DNA of 64,000 bases from Acanthacorydalis orientalis (GCA_034766995.1 CM068313.1:35017496-35081495), one strand, 5' to 3'; positions 11,709 through 25,306 are shown, numbered from the stretch's first letter. The notes: generated by a model from the letters alone, not told the origin. Made by a program: numbers and translations.

Positions 11709-12680
11709 TTAGGTTGGTGCAAAAATAATTACGATTTTTATCATTTTAAGATTGACGTCGATTTTTCTAGTTACCTTTTGTTATAGTCATATGATACATC
11801 ATTATAAACAATGAAATTGGTACTACTGATTTCAACTTATGTCTATTGTTTTCATTTTTTAGTATTGTTGGATATAACCTCTTAAATTAGTCATGGTAAA
11901 AAGCAAATTCACGCAATTTTGTTCTATGAGTTTAAATTGGGACGTAAAGCAATAGAAACTACTCGAAATATTAATTTTGACAAAGTCTCAGTTAGTGAAC
12001 GTACAGCTCAACACTGGATCCAAAAATGTTATAATAGAAACGAAAGCCTTGATGATGATGATGGTCGTGGACGTCCTTCAGCTACTCTGCGTTTCTTTTG
12101 CCTAACAAATTGATCGCTTTCTTGATCGAATTGTCACATGTGATGAAAAGGATTCTCTACAACAATCGGAAAAGTTCATCATAGTAGCTAAACCGAGGAG
12201 AAGCACCATAACAGTTTTCTAAACCGAAACTTCATGAAAAAAAGATTATCACTGTTTGGTGATCGACAAGTAAGCATCATTCACTGCAACTTCTTGAATT
12301 CTGGTGAAACAATAACAGCAGAAAAATATTGTCAGGAAATTGAAAAAAATTATGAGAAGTTGTATAGTTTACGACCAGCATTAGTCAATCGAGGAGAACC
12401 AATTCTTCTTCATGACAACATACATAACATAAACATTTGACTAATTTCCTACGAGAGAACGTTTTCAAAGATCAAGTATCAACTCAGAGCGCTTTCGATG
12501 AATTCATTAAGCTCAGGACTCCAGAATTCTATTTTGTAGGAATAAACAAACCTGTTTCCCGTTGGGAGAAATATATGCAAGCCACGGGATTTATTTTGAT
12601 TAATAAATATAATTTTTAATTGATACATGCATCCTTATGCTCGATACGTAAAAACCGCAATTATTTTTATACCGACCTTA
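11709..12680 (+). mobile_element. Hsmar1-like mariner with two internal deletions
   Basis: The left end TTAGGTTGGTGCAAAAATAA and the inverted right end TAAGGTCGGTATAAAAATAA are recognisable mariner TIRs of the type found in Hsmar1 and its relatives. TA flanks both ends (11707-11708 and 12681-12682, the latter inside TATATA). The element is 972 bp against about 1.29 kb for an intact copy. A related C-terminal fragment lies at 55.2 kb and a MITE with the same ends at 15.9 kb. Confidence 0.9.
11893..12619 (+). pseudogene. Hsmar1/SETMAR-like mariner transposase relic
   Basis: From the N terminus there is a short start (ATG 11893), then after a frameshift FYEFKLGRKAIETTRNIN, the first helix-turn-helix, and RTAQHWIQK. 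GRGRPSATL is followed at once by FLDRIVTCDEK, so about 70 residues (second HTH and linker) are missing. The first catalytic Asp is at 12142-12144. Next come GETITAEKYCQEIEKNYEKL and ILLHDN with the second Asp. The sequence then jumps to NFLRENVFKDQ, losing the segment that holds the third Asp. The C terminus, ending PEFYFVGINKPVSRWEKY, is intact. Frameshifts plus loss of a catalytic residue make it inactive. Confidence 0.9.
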
Positions 12681-12682
12681 TA

Positions 12683-12971
12683 TATACGTGTATTAAGATT
12701 TTAATTTATTGTCTGTGTTATTTCACACTGATCGTTTATTTTCCTTACAGTTATTTTAAAATATTACTAATCAAAGAAATGGGCATAGTTTTTAATTCGG
12801 AAAGTACTTTTTTATTTAAAAGTTACATTTTCCAATTCGTACTATTCAATATGTTACTATTATAATTTTTAATATTTCATTAATCTGTTCTTTTAATTTT
12901 AATAGTTTGTGTCGAAACTGTATTTTATACGTTATATAAATTTATTTTTTATAACATACACACTCATATGC

Positions 12972-13034
<63 letters not shown>

Positions 13035-13895
13035 ACCTTTTCATTATCGTTCAAGTACCGATATACTTTAACAATTATCTCGAATTGAAATATATAAACT
13101 AGAAGGCCTTTTATTTCTAATGCTTGTCCGCGATCTTATGAAATAAATAGCGCAAAGCAGTTTATATCTATATTCCCGTTAAGAGTCTTCACCCTTCATA
13201 TTTTGTAATCACGTCTTATGAGATCATCGACAGGAACACAACATTTTAAATTAAGGATTAAATTATGAGCACTCTACAGCATCTGGTGAATAAACTCCTT
13301 GCCAAATACGAGACTTCGAACTCATATATGATCTTTGTCTTATCATTCACGTTGACATCTATCATCTTCTTTTATATATTACTAAATCAACATTATGGTT
13401 GTAATCACACAAAATGTGTTCTGTGTCGAGTTAGATTCAAGTATTGATTGTATATCACAATTAGTACGTATCATTCCGTATAAAAATAAATAAATAAAAA
13501 GAAGAAAACAATTTCAAGAGATTGTCATTATGTTTGTATTTTATTACGTACATAAATAAAAAAATATTTAATTAAATATCGTACAAAACTGAAAATGTAT
13601 TCAACCATTTATATTCATTCAACAATTATTGTCGACTAACCCTTAAGGAAATAAACAAGTCAAAATAAGTAAACACGTATCCCAAAAAATTAAATATAAA
13701 TGACGACAAATATATTCTTTTTTTATATTTTTTCCATTTCTTATCTTATAAAAAATTCTATTCTTTAGAATATTTCAATATCATCAAGTCATATAACCAC
13801 ATCAAATTAAAATATTTTTATTAAGGGATTTTATAAGAGAATTTTTTACCTGTTTTCAACAATCAGTCTTTTGGATTCACTTTTTAGGATCACGA
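12683..13895. other. AT-rich spacer; (TA)n at 12977-13031
   Basis: The 13090-13260 part is a little less AT-rich, followed by a 60-codon frame (13265-13447) with a hydrophobic stretch. It is unrecognised and without supporting context. Confidence 0.4.
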
Positions 13896-13911
13896 ACACA
13901 CACACACACAT

Positions 13912-13978
<67 letters not shown>
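13896..13978. repeat. Compound (CA)n-(TA)n microsatellite
   Basis: About 38 bases of CA repeat with one TA interruption pass directly into about 44 bases of pure TA. Confidence 0.95.
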
Positions 13979-13980
<2 letters not shown>

Positions 13981-14161
13981 GATTATTCAATAGAAAGAAA
14001 TACAAATCTAATTGAAATTATAAAAAAAAACTTGTAATAATATTATAAATCATTTTTACAAATAAATTATTAACGAAAATTTAAACTCTAAATCTTAAAA
14101 TATTACTAAAGAAATGAATTCGATTACATCTTCTATTCAAAAATTTAATTATGTCTCTTCT

Positions 14162-14341
14162 GTACCTTGGTATTCAGAGGATGATAGCTTTACCATCGAA
14201 TTATGCATAAGTAACAATCAATTGACTGAATCTATTAATTGACAATCTTTTTGATCAAAAAAAAAAATATATGTGGTTTGTGGAATAAAAATAATTTATT
14301 TGTGAATTAGAATTTAATTAGTGTCAGAACTGTATTGTGAT
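14162..14341. mobile_element. Foldback MITE, copy 4, one arm
   Basis: Starts near the core at GTACCTTGG, then ATTCAGAGGATGATAG, ACCATCGAATTATGCATAAG and TAACAATCAATTGACTGAAT (the reverse complement of the arm at 10.5 kb). It ends in GTGTCAGAACTGTATTGTGA, almost identical to the terminus of copy 1. It is therefore the right half only, with a well-preserved outer end. Confidence 0.55.
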
Positions 14342-14785
14342 ACGGTTAAAAATTGAAATTTATTTATTTAAATACAAAAGCTAATAATTGATCTATATAT
14401 AAAAAAAATATGTATATATCTGCATTATGTGTTATTGGACATAATGTTTTATCTACCATCGCATACATGTATTCGAATTAATTCCATAATAAGCATATAA
14501 GTAATATTTAATTACAAAGAGGATATCAAACCAAAAATAACCAAGCAACGATATTATTAATGAGATCAGTTTTTTTCTGATTTGATTTAAAACATAATTT
14601 TTAATCAAGTAAATAATTTTATAGGAAAAAAATTGAAATTGAATTAAATAAATACAATTTAACAGTATGAATGTATCTGAACACAAAATCAAAGATTTTA
14701 TTAATATACTTTAAATAGACTATTTTTTTTTAATCTCAAACTATTAACTCTTATTCATTCTACGAAAGTTGTTAATGTTCTTATG
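14342..14785. other. AT-rich spacer, no gene seen
   Basis: The 79-codon minus-strand frame at 14453-14692 is Leu/Ile/Tyr-rich and unrecognised. Confidence 0.5.
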
Positions 14786-15039
<254 letters not shown>

Positions 15040-15427
15040 GATAGATAATAGATACTGTCAAAATTTTATTCAAAAAAAATATGAGTTTGATAATGTTCCA
15101 ATTAATTTTTATTTTAACTGTTATAACAGCAGATTCAAGTTGATGATAATATCGTCACAGTACCTAAATAATTTATTATGCACAATCTATTGTATATATT
15201 TATGAACAGATTTTAAAATATTTGGAAATTTAATCAACCAAGAGACGATATCGTCAGTTAGATATATTGCTTTTGGAAATATATGAATAATAAAGTTGAA
15301 ATTTAAGGACATAGTGCCCGTGTAGTGGCCCAAATCAAGATTTTGCACATTATTATTGATGAATATCATCTTGTCGGAAACACTATATTTCCATAACCCT
15401 ATCTCTTTAGAAAATCAAAGAATTTAC
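15040..15427. other. AT-rich spacer, no gene seen
   Basis: The 60-codon minus-strand frame at 15187-15369 has no recognisable feature. Confidence 0.5.
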
Positions 15428-16099
15428 TATGGGTGACAAACCGCAGCTCGCGGGCTACATGCGCTTCCCAAAGCTACTCTGTGCGGTTACCAAGGCAATA
15501 TTGTGTCTCATTGCCATTTTTCCTAAACTTTTATATTAATAATCTCTAGTAGTATAGTATGTACCAATATTAGAATACTTTATATATAAACGGGTAATTC
15601 ACGTTATTTATTCAAACAACCATTTGCATTATGTGACCAAACTGCTGTTTAAGGTGTTTCTACGGTTATGGACTATCCTTAAAAAAGATATGAAACTAAA
15701 CAATTGTTAATTAAGACTTGCTGAATGCAACAAAACCAAAGTCGCGATGGGTTACTGTGCAATTTTTTTAAAATTAATATCTTTAAAAATGCGATCTCGG
15801 CAACGTTTCACTACAAAAATGAAGACTCAGTCAAAGCTTTAAACAAGTAGAGATTAAATATATTCTATTTTAGTGACTAGAACTACTATATACTTGTATT
15901 TTTTACTATTTTATTAGGTCGGTAGGAAAATAATTGCGGTTTTGTATATGAATTTGAAGGTCATAAACCGCCATTAATTTCTACCAACCTAATAAATACA
16001 AATTTAAAATAATACTTTCTGTGCCCTCCTTTTAACATTCAAAAATGTATGAAAAGTATTATATGTGGCTCTTATTATCGAAGAAGTAGCCCATCCCTG
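15428..16099. mobile_element. Non-autonomous hAT element
   Basis: The left end has TATGGGTGACAAACCGCAGC, CTCGCGGGCTACATGCGC and AAGGCAATATTG, the GC-rich signature typical of hAT MITE termini. The right end, read inverted, begins CAGGGATGGGCTACTTC and continues to AAGAGCCACATA, again typical. Putative 8-bp duplications GAATTTAC and ATTTTTAC match at only 5 of 8 positions, so the borders are approximate. No transposase is visible inside. A mariner MITE is inserted at 15914-15992, so this element is the older of the two. Confidence 0.6.
15914..15992. mobile_element. 79-bp mariner MITE nested in the hAT element
   Basis: Starts TTAGGTCGGTAGGAAAATAA and ends ATTAATTTCTACCAACCTAA. The two termini are imperfect reverse complements over about 30 bases, including GCGGTTT/AAACCGC, and TA lies on both sides (15912-15913, 15993-15994). 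The ends are of the same type as the Hsmar1-like mariner at 11.7 kb, whose transposase family probably mobilised it. Almost the whole element is TIR. Confidence 0.85.
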
Positions 16100-16726
16100 A
16101 TTTTTACAATCAAACAAAGATCAGAGATATTTTTAACAAATAATATTTATTAACAGTTAATAAAATCGCCAGTGCTAATACCTAAAACCGAAATTTCTAA
16201 TCATGGATTGAAATCTCATCCAATTATAATTTTTGACATTTACTAAATTTGGATTCACAAATTTATTTTTACTCTCAACACATCAAAACTTTCTTTTCGT
16301 GTTTTAAAAAAATTGTAAAATTTCATCAATTATTACACATTTTGATTAGTAACAATTTTATGGTCCGTGAAAAGTGAAAATTTATTTATGAACCCTGATT
16401 CAATATTGATAAGCTGACAGTAGAACGCATATTCTTTCAGTAATCTATACACCATATCAATAGTAACAGCTTTTTGAAACTCCTTAATACTACTTTTAAA
16501 CTTAAAAAGCTTTGTGAGATATAAGATTGAGATAAAATATTTAATATTCCATCAATGCAAATACTTAAACACATCACAATATTATTAAAAACAAACATGT
16601 GTTTTACTACAGTTTTTATAACAATATTTAGAAAAAAATGCCTAATATATTCAGATATATTTTCGAGTATCACTACGATTCAACAAAGAACATAATCAAA
16701 TGAATATATGAGAAGTTATTACTTCA

Positions 16727-16786
<60 letters not shown>

Positions 16787-19133
16787 ATAAATATTTACAT
16801 CATTATGAAAAACGAAGATCATAAAAATTTGATGTCCGAGATAAAAATCATAATTTAAAGAGATGCAAGAGTACATTAAATTAACTATTTTATAGTTAAT
16901 TTGTTAAATTATTTGTCAAAAATGGATATTAAAAGGGTAAATAGTGAAACGAATTAGTATATATATATACAATTATTAAAGGAATTTATTAATCTGTCCT
17001 TTTGAACGTATTTTGTACCTTATTTTCTGCTATCCAATATTTTTAATTTTATATATCTGATTTCTGTTTGGAACTCGATTTTATTTTAACATTTAACTTA
17101 AGTAACATCAGTTAAAAAGATTATATTGTTTTTCACGAAATAATAAACTATAGTCCGTTCTAATGAATGAATTTATTTTACAGTATAAAACACACTTTCC
17201 CATATATATTAAACTTAATATATCCTTAGTAAAATAAACATCGTACATTATAAAGTGAACCATAATATATTGCCAGGCATTACAATACAAAGAAATTGAT
17301 TAAATACGAAGAATATCGTTAAATGTAAGAAATATACCTATTGTATACGCACTTATCAACATTGTTGTTCTATGTGCACTCATCCTAAATTCATTCTCTT
17401 ATTGATGATTCTTTCATGCATTGAATCGTATTTCATGCTAGTAATGTTACGCTCCTTTACCATGACGTAATGTTGACATAATTAGCACAGTAAAACGTTT
17501 TTTTTTTATACGAATGTATGAAACGAATCCTTATACTTTTTAACCACCCATGTCGGCGGTTTGCATTCAAAGTGGACCATTAACAGTTCGTTCAAAAAGG
17601 AATTTTCTTGTTTATATTCTTAATATATCGAATAAAAATTGATCACCAGTCAACGTTCTCTTTTACTTTTGAATGCATAGACAAAATCGATAACGTATCT
17701 GTCATTTAAAAGAATAGAACAAAAGTATATCTGTTAATGTTGATTCGATTCATTTGCAAAAACCTAGTGTTAAGTCTATTATTTTAGACTCAATAAGATT
17801 ACAAAATGAAAAGTAAAATAAATTCCTGTGTTAAAATATTTTGTTTATCATAGTCTATGATATTTATAAAGCAGTGATTGATTAGAAAAATAACTAATTT
17901 ATTTAACCCCTCGACTGTTTGCTTATTTTGAGATTTCGACATGAAAACTCATTTGTATGAATTTCATTAAATAAATACATAATGAAAATTATTTGTGACA
18001 TGAGATAAAATACGTGAATTGATACTCATATTTGTGTAACAAAATAAATTCCTAGGTAATAAAAAATTTAAATTGGCATATGATTTAAAATATTACATAG
18101 TTGATGATATTTTACATTCGACACATGACAAAGAAATATCAGAACGTTCAAGTATTAAAGGATGAGATTAACTCTAGAGTATAATTTAAATGGATAATAA
18201 GAGAAGTAAAGAAATTATTATTTATTTATATTTAAAAAAAAAACAGATGAAATTAGAGATAAAATAATTTTATTAACTCATATTTTAACCTTTAAACGCT
18301 TATACAGCTATGTTTGATACAGTAAAATTTTCCATTATGTTTTTGAGCTGATAAATATTAATCATTAACCGATCAAATTTGATATTAATTCAGGAAAATC
18401 AATTTGCTTACTTTAAATTCTTCCTTTTAGTAAACTTCACTCTTAGTGATAAATTTTTTTTCACTAGTATTTAAAAATCTTCACTATAACTATTTTTTTT
18501 TTTAAAAAAAACAAATAAATAATTTCCTATATCTTTATAAAAAAGGTATTTTATTTATTTGATGAAATCTTAGTATTTATTTGATATCAACACTAAGAAT
18601 ATGATATATTCATATTAATTCACATTGAAAATATTTTTATACATTCTTGTAATTAATTATAATAATTTATTATTAATGAAAAGTTTAATTTCAAAATATG
18701 GATCTAATTTAAACATATAATTATATCTTCTTTAATCTGTTTTATATTGGTTCACTTAATTTTTTTAAAAAAATTCAATATTCGTATCAAAAAAATCTTT
18801 CTTATATATAGAATGGTTCAATTTTGTATTTCATATGAAAATATTAAAAAAAAATTGCAAAAATTAAAAAAGAATCATGTTATTTTTTCATTTTTGCGAT
18901 TTGTTTTAATACTTTCATGTGGAAGTTTAAATTGAATCATCCAATAGATTTTCATAAAATACTACTCCAAAATTTATATACATAATACAACTCTAAACGG
19001 TCATTCCATAATTAATATTTTTTTTATTTACTATTTTTACATAAATTTGTTTAATACAACCAAAATATTTCATATTAAAAAAAACTAAGCAAATATTTTA
19101 TTTTTAACTTATTAAATTCTACCAAAATGTACA

Positions 19134-19182
<49 letters not shown>

Positions 19183-19840
19183 GTATATATTTATGAGTAT
19201 ATATAATAATAATTATATAATATTACTTAAATTTTTATTTTAATATGAGTATAAATATATTTTTTCCTAATTATTAATCCATGCTACGAATATTAATTGC
19301 ACATTTTTTTCCAGTCAAGGATATATTTTATTCAAGAATATATTTTTATTTTATATAATTATTTCAAAATTCGACGAAACATTGATAATAACCATCGGAA
19401 TTATAATATTTTCAATAACACCGTTCTGACCTTAGCTGTCGAAGTGCCCTAAAACCCCGATAACCAACCATAATACCATAGGCAAAGTCGAGTAAAATAA
19501 TTATTAGTAAGAACAGATCTTTTCTTTGTCCTTCCCTAGATTTAATGATTTTAACATTTAAACACAAGAATGTTTATAACTGTAATTAGATTTTTTAAAA
19601 ATACGCTATTATTATAAGCAAATTGAAAATAAAAATACTTGATATTAAAAAAATCAGTAATCAAATAATACTTTATTTTGTTTTATACAAAAAAAGACAG
19701 GAAATTCTAAACATACAAATATTCAATTTACTATTCAAATATCACACGAAAGAAGTTAGTCTCTACTGTTGAGCTTTCATTTGTAAAAAATTGAATAATG
19801 GCATATTTTAAATTAATTTCCTTTACTTATTCATATTCAG
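16100..19840. other. Long AT-rich spacer, no gene seen
   Basis: Holds (TA)n at 16732-16782 and 19133-19179. The short frames at 16437-16673, 17108-17290 and 18747-18935 have random AT-rich composition. A slightly less AT-rich portion lies near 17340-17600 without any recognisable feature. Confidence 0.5.
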
Positions 19841-20800
19841 TTGATTTTTTTTCTTTCTCGGTTCTCCCTAACTGCCTCCCAGTATGGGAATGGTCTCGGC
19901 CCATCTCTTCCATCCATCTCTGCTACTAATCAATTTCTTCATCTCCTGCATGGTGATTTCTCGACGACTTTTAAGTTTCTCTATGTATCCCTCGTTACAG
20001 TTCTTAGTCTCCCTGTTATTTTCTTCCTTGCAGCCTTGCCTTTAAACATTTCCTCACTTTACTTTCCTCATTTGATCTGTATGAATGCCCATACCACTCC
20101 AATTGTCTCTCCTCCTGAATATCTTTCAAAGCCCGTACCTCCAAGCTTTCCCTAATCTCTCATTTCTTATGCAGTTTCTCATTTTTTTCTTTGCTACTCT
20201 TCGCAAAAACTTCATTTCATCTGCCATAATGCATCTTGTGTGCTTATCGAGTGATGTTCAGCTCTCTCCCTATAGGATTGTTGGTAGGAACATTGATTTA
20301 CATATCTGCAACTTGATCTTCTTTTTTACCTCTTTCCCATTACTGTTTGAATAAACTGGTGGTAAATTATACTGGCCTTCTTAACTCTTCTCAGTACTTC
20401 CTGATCAATCCTTCCATCTCTGCTAATTTTAACTCCTACGTAGTCGTATTCCACAACCTTCTCCACCGCCTGATTAGTGCATGTTATAATACAGGTCTCG
20501 ATCATCATCTCTTCCTATTATCACTACTTTGCTTTTATTTGTATTAATTTTCATTCCTTTTCTTTTAAGTTCCTCGTTCTACTCTATGACCATCCGCTGC
20601 AACACCTCTTCCGATTCCGCTTTAAGAACTACATCATCAGCATAGATAAGGGCAGATTTATCAATCTTATTTGATTCATAATTGAACGACATACTTTTCA
20701 TATTAGTTTCAATCTGAAAATACTTTTTTCCGCACGAAGCGATATCATTTGTTAGAATGATTTCATAAATATTTAAACAAAAAAGAAAAAAAATGTACTG
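19841..20800 (-). pseudogene. Non-LTR retrotransposon reverse transcriptase relic (3' part)
   Basis: Read on the minus strand from about 20,780 downwards: a short approach to the RT palm, then SALIYADDVVLKAESEEVLQ with the YADD catalytic motif that binds the metal ions for reverse transcription. Next comes KINTNKSKVVIIG, the usual block after YADD. GVKISRDGRIDQEVLRRVKK is the thumb-region segment that matches many animal LINEs. Further on, in shifted frames, are RCIMADEMKFLRRVAKKK, a QLEWYGH box and a Trp-rich tail near 19,900. Several frameshifts and stops separate the pieces. The 5' two-thirds (ORF1, endonuclease, RT fingers) are absent, as expected for a 5'-truncated insertion. The clade cannot be fixed by eye. 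Confidence 0.85.
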
Positions 20801-21102
20801 AAAATGTGCCATACGTGTTTTTATTATTATTTCAGTAAATATCTATACTATTCTCAATTTCAAACTTTAAATAACAGAAATTAAATTTCGATACATATAT
20901 ATAAATATAAAGGAGAGACTACACATGTTACGATTTATTTAAATATAAAATATATGAAAATATTTTTCAAAACATTGAATAAGAATGTGTTTTATTTTAA
21001 ATATTTGACGTGTAATGGACAGTTTGATTATAGCCTAAATGATTAATGAAATGTAATTAAAAGTAAGGGTATGCAGTATTACAGACATACGTATGTAAAC
21101 TC

Positions 21103-21139
<37 letters not shown>

Positions 21140-21248
21140 TGCTTATAAAATAAAATATTTATTATCTTTGCTACACAAAAAGTTTAATACGTATCCGTTC
21201 GTAAATGAAGTACAATAACGAACACAAAAATATATTAAACATACTCGT
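20801..21248. other. AT-rich spacer; (TA)n at 21103-21136
   Basis: No recognisable gene. The first bases may still belong to the degraded retrotransposon. Confidence 0.4.
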
Positions 21249-21325
<77 letters not shown>

Positions 21326-21329
21326 TATA
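21249..21329. repeat. Compound (CA)n-(TA)n microsatellite
   Basis: An 18-base CA run leads into about 60 bases of TA with one TATGTA interruption. An 82-codon minus-strand frame across it is an artefact. Confidence 0.95.
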
Positions 21330-22150
21330 CTTAAATGTATGTGTGTTTTACATATGATTGCCTGTGAATGCTCTGATAGATGTATTGCCATTAAAAGGAT
21401 AGCATTAATTGATCTGAGTGTTATTTTAAAATATTTTATATTTAAACTTTAGAAAGATGATTCAACTCGGATGTCTACAACAAATCATATTTGTACAATT
21501 AGTAGTTTTTAATTTTAAATAAAATAAGTAGCGGTAAGTAGCGTTCACTTTATTAGTTTTAATTTATAATTCTTTTCTTTCGTTTTTTTTTCATGTTTAT
21601 AACAAATTTTAATGATTATAAAATGTAATGACATTAAAATTAAAAAAAAATTCAAACATTGTTCGTATTAAATCATTTTTCAATGATCAAATGGATTATA
21701 TAAATACCAAAGAAATATAATTAGAAGAAGAAAAAATGTTAATAAAGGTCTTTTAAATTACTAAAAAAATGATACAAAACAGAATGTGCTTTAATTCCAC
21801 ATAACAGCATGTCAAAATAATTCTCGTAATGTACAGAATATTATGGTAATATAAATTCTTCTTTAACAAGATCTTACCTAACATTTTTTTTAGATATATA
21901 TTTTGTCTTTTTCTCGTAGCGTTAATTGCCAACGAAAAATTAAAGTGGTACCGCCATCAAATATCTTTATGATGTATAATTCGAATTATGACACCAATTT
22001 AATTTTTTTCATGAACATCTTATTTTTGCGTACCACTTAATCAATCGCTGAGTACCTATGCTGGTATGCATTTTAAACCAGTGCTCTCATCTCTAGACAA
22101 TTGTGTTTTTTTCTCAGTATTGAGCTTTAACATCTTATTAATTGATTTAA
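21330..22150. other. AT-rich spacer, no gene seen
   Basis: Nothing recognisable. A short GTAGCGGTAAGTAGCG motif near 21,529 is a small tandem. Confidence 0.45.
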
Positions 22151-22195
22151 TATATACATACACACACATACACATATATACATACACACACACAT

Positions 22196-22233
<38 letters not shown>
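22151..22233. repeat. Compound (TACA/CA)n-(TA)n microsatellite
   Basis: Irregular ACAC and ATACAT units for about 50 bases, then about 30 bases of pure TA. Confidence 0.95.
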
Positions 22234-22236
<3 letters not shown>

Positions 22237-23000
22237 TTTATAATTTCAGACTTTTGTATATGTTCTCAATTAAATTGGTTCTAAAAAATAATAGGGTACA
22301 CCATATGTTGGACTATTCAAAATTATTCCATAGAAATGGAACTTAATTGAATACAGATGCGATTAAACGTTAATTCTGGTTTTATTAATTTATAATTTTT
22401 TTTATCACACGTAGACTAGTTTTTTGACACATGAACTGAATACAATCTCGATATAAACTCTGTTTAATTTAAAAAAAGTCAAAAATTGACAATTGCCTAA
22501 AGTTTTTCTTACTTTACTAATTATTTTATAGTTGATTCTGCTTCAAATTAATAAGATATAAAATAAAATAAAAATTCATAACAATGAAACAATTTGAAAA
22601 AAGCATTTATAATTAATACTTATTTTGTATCGTTTTGCTGTTTTCCATACGTTCAAGTTCATATCGATATTTTTCTCGTTAATATCGAAAATCTACAAAA
22701 AATTGAAAATAATTTTATTAAAGGAAAAAAAGTGGTCTTAATTTTTGTAGTTGATTTTTGATTATAATAAATAATTTTCAGTATTAAATTATAATTAGTT
22801 AACTCATGTTAAATATAATCAAATATTTGAAATTAATGTAAATATATATTCTACTTTATATTTAAAAAATATAAAAATTGTAACGGAAAAAGCATTTAAT
22901 ATAAATCGGAAATGAATTAGTAAACAAAGAATGTTAGATGAAACTCATATCTTATTTGACCTGAAAACACTAGTATGGGGTAATAAACGTTATATTATTT
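22234..23000. other. AT-rich spacer, no gene seen
   Basis: No frame over 60 codons and no recognisable repeat. Confidence 0.5.
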
Positions 23001-23001
23001 G

Positions 23002-23048
<47 letters not shown>

Positions 23049-23050
23049 AT
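23001..23050. repeat. Compound (TA)n-(TG)n microsatellite
   Basis: About 28 bases of TA followed by about 20 bases of TG. A further short TA run lies at 23246-23266. Confidence 0.95.
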
Positions 23051-23429
23051 TCTAAAAAAGCTCAAATAACCTTAACTGACAAAAATAGGTACTGAATGTG
23101 GATCAGGTAAATAATTATCACACATCAATGTATTTCAGTCAGTAATTCTAAGAAATCAATCCCTGTATCCGTATTTTATCACCAAACCAATCTTTAAAAA
23201 ACTATTTAGACAATGTACCTAATTGATTTCACATTCACATCATAAATATATATATATATATATATTATTCGTTAAATCAGTGATTCTCAAATTTTGTGAT
23301 AGTCCAACTTCATAAAATAGAAAATGAATTCCAACGATCCCCACAACTTACTCAACAAGTAAAATTAATGAGGTTAAAATTGTACCAAAACGATTCTAAC
23401 ACTGTAGTTAAATTTAATGCCAGAATTGA

Positions 23430-23700
23430 GGTATTTCTTCTTCTCAAAAACCGCAAAAAGTGTTCTAGTCAAAAATTATCAATAAATTATTATCGATCAT
23501 TTTTGATTCCTGCTTCTGCGCATTTAGATAAAGATGTCATCATCCTTAAAGCACAAAGGTATAAAAAAAGTTCATATTTCTCTGTCGCTCGACACCTGAT
23601 TTATTAAACATTTTTAATCAAAAATAGTTTTGAGGTTTGTGAGATGAAAAAAGAAGTTATTTGAGAAAAATAATTTAACTATTTATTGTATAAATAAATG
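23430..23700. mobile_element. Foldback MITE, copy 5
   Basis: The left arm has TCTAGTCAAAAATTATCAAT, TTTTTGATTCCTGCTTCTGC and GATGTCATCATCCTTAAAGC, with AAGGTAT near the core. A shortened right arm has CTGATTTATTAAACATTTTT, AATCAAAAATAG and GGTTTGTGAGATGAAAAAAG. The inner right arm is lost. The 103-codon frame at 23296-23607 runs through it and has no domain. Confidence 0.5.
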
Positions 23701-24550
23701 TTTCAATTAGTTCGATATTTTATTAGAGGCAGACAAAAAATAAAATTGTAGATCATTGTGTTTAATTTAATTTTGAGATGAAGGATCGGCTTGTTTGTAA
23801 ATTTTGGCTTGCTGGCTTGTTTGGCTTGTTGGCTAATTTTTTACATTTAGATTCCGTACTCATAGTTTCGAGAATTCTCTAAGAAAATAATTACCGTTAA
23901 ATTAGAAAAAATATAATTAAATTCGTAAAACAAAAAATTAGTTATCTCAATTAATGCCAAAAAATAACGTATTTCTATTGTTTATTTTATAATTTACCGA
24001 GAAAAATCAATGCATTAAAATAATACTAATATTTAAATTTCGTATCAATCTCATATATTCTCCAACTTTTATAAATACAGATCATAGATTTTTATAATAT
24101 ATGAAATTTGCAAGTTTAACAAAATAAATCTCCTATATTATGAAAATCAATCGTGTGTTCATACAATTCAATACATTCATACAATTTAGATCTTTTTTCA
24201 ATTTATTTAACACTTACTTCTAACAAAAATGTACATAAATAATATAAAATGATTTTTATAAATATAGTAAAATATAACAAAAACCACATAATCCATAATT
24301 AATTTACAAAAAATAAAGTCGAATATATACATTTTGAAAATAAGTTAGAACGTTCAAGAATATTTTTTCATTATTTTTTAAATTAAAATGTTAATTAATT
24401 AGAAGTTCTAATGTTTTATTTAATCTTGATAAGATCACACACTTTTCACTCTCGCTCTTTTTATACTATATACATTTTTGAGATATATGAAATATTAAAA
24501 GAATTATTTTTATTTTTATAAATAGTGTTAACTTTTTTATAAAATTTAAT
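23701..24550. other. AT-rich spacer with short GGCTTG tandem
   Basis: At about 23,789-23,837 the unit TTGGCTTG or a close variant recurs four or five times. Otherwise nothing is recognisable. Confidence 0.45.
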
Positions 24551-24552
24551 TT

Positions 24553-24589
<37 letters not shown>

Positions 24590-24600
24590 TTGTATGTATA
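24551..24600. repeat. Compound (TA)n-(TG)n microsatellite
   Basis: About 24 bases of TA then about 16 of TG and degenerate TGTATGTA. Confidence 0.95.
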
Positions 24601-25268
24601 TTCTACTTAATATTTTATGCCATATAACCATAATAATCGATTAAAATATTGCATAGCACTCACACTAATCGCAGAAAATCTAATAGCGTTTTGATGACCA
24701 ATCAACATTAATAAATATATGAATCAAAGATAACCTTGATAAAAATAACCTTATTCGAACGTAAATGACAACAATTATAGTGAAAATATGTGACAAAAAT
24801 TTTAATTATCCTCCATATTAATATCTATTTCATTATTATATAAGACAAGTAATGTAAACGTTCAGAATTATATACCGCGCATACAATATGAAGACATCAT
24901 TTTTAAGACCGGTTCATCATCAAATTGAACACAGTCTCATATGAAGTGTTTGTGTACACGGTTATCCTTGGGACCTGAACATCACCGACAGAAAAAAAGA
25001 TGGGCTTACAGATTACCATCTGGGTGGGCAGGCCTCCCAAATAGTTGTTTATAATGCGCGCTAAGCTATGTTTTGATTACACTATTCCGGCATTATTAAT
25101 ATTTACTTTTTCATTTGTCCAGATAATACAGTTCTATTTCGTATCGAGATATTTTCAGAATAGAAAAATAATCCGAGCGATTTCATTTTTCTCGCCTTGA
25201 CTCGAAACGTTCATCTACATATTCATTCCTTTTTTTATATTATCACTCTTTTTACACTCATTTCATTC

Positions 25269-25306
<38 letters not shown>

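Noticed and set aside
23279..23880. Possible hAT element starting CAGTGATTCTCAAATTTTGT and ending near AGTTTCGAGAATTCTCT
   Set aside because: The ends are only loosely inverted and no 8-bp duplication could be found; the foldback copy accounts for much of the interior.
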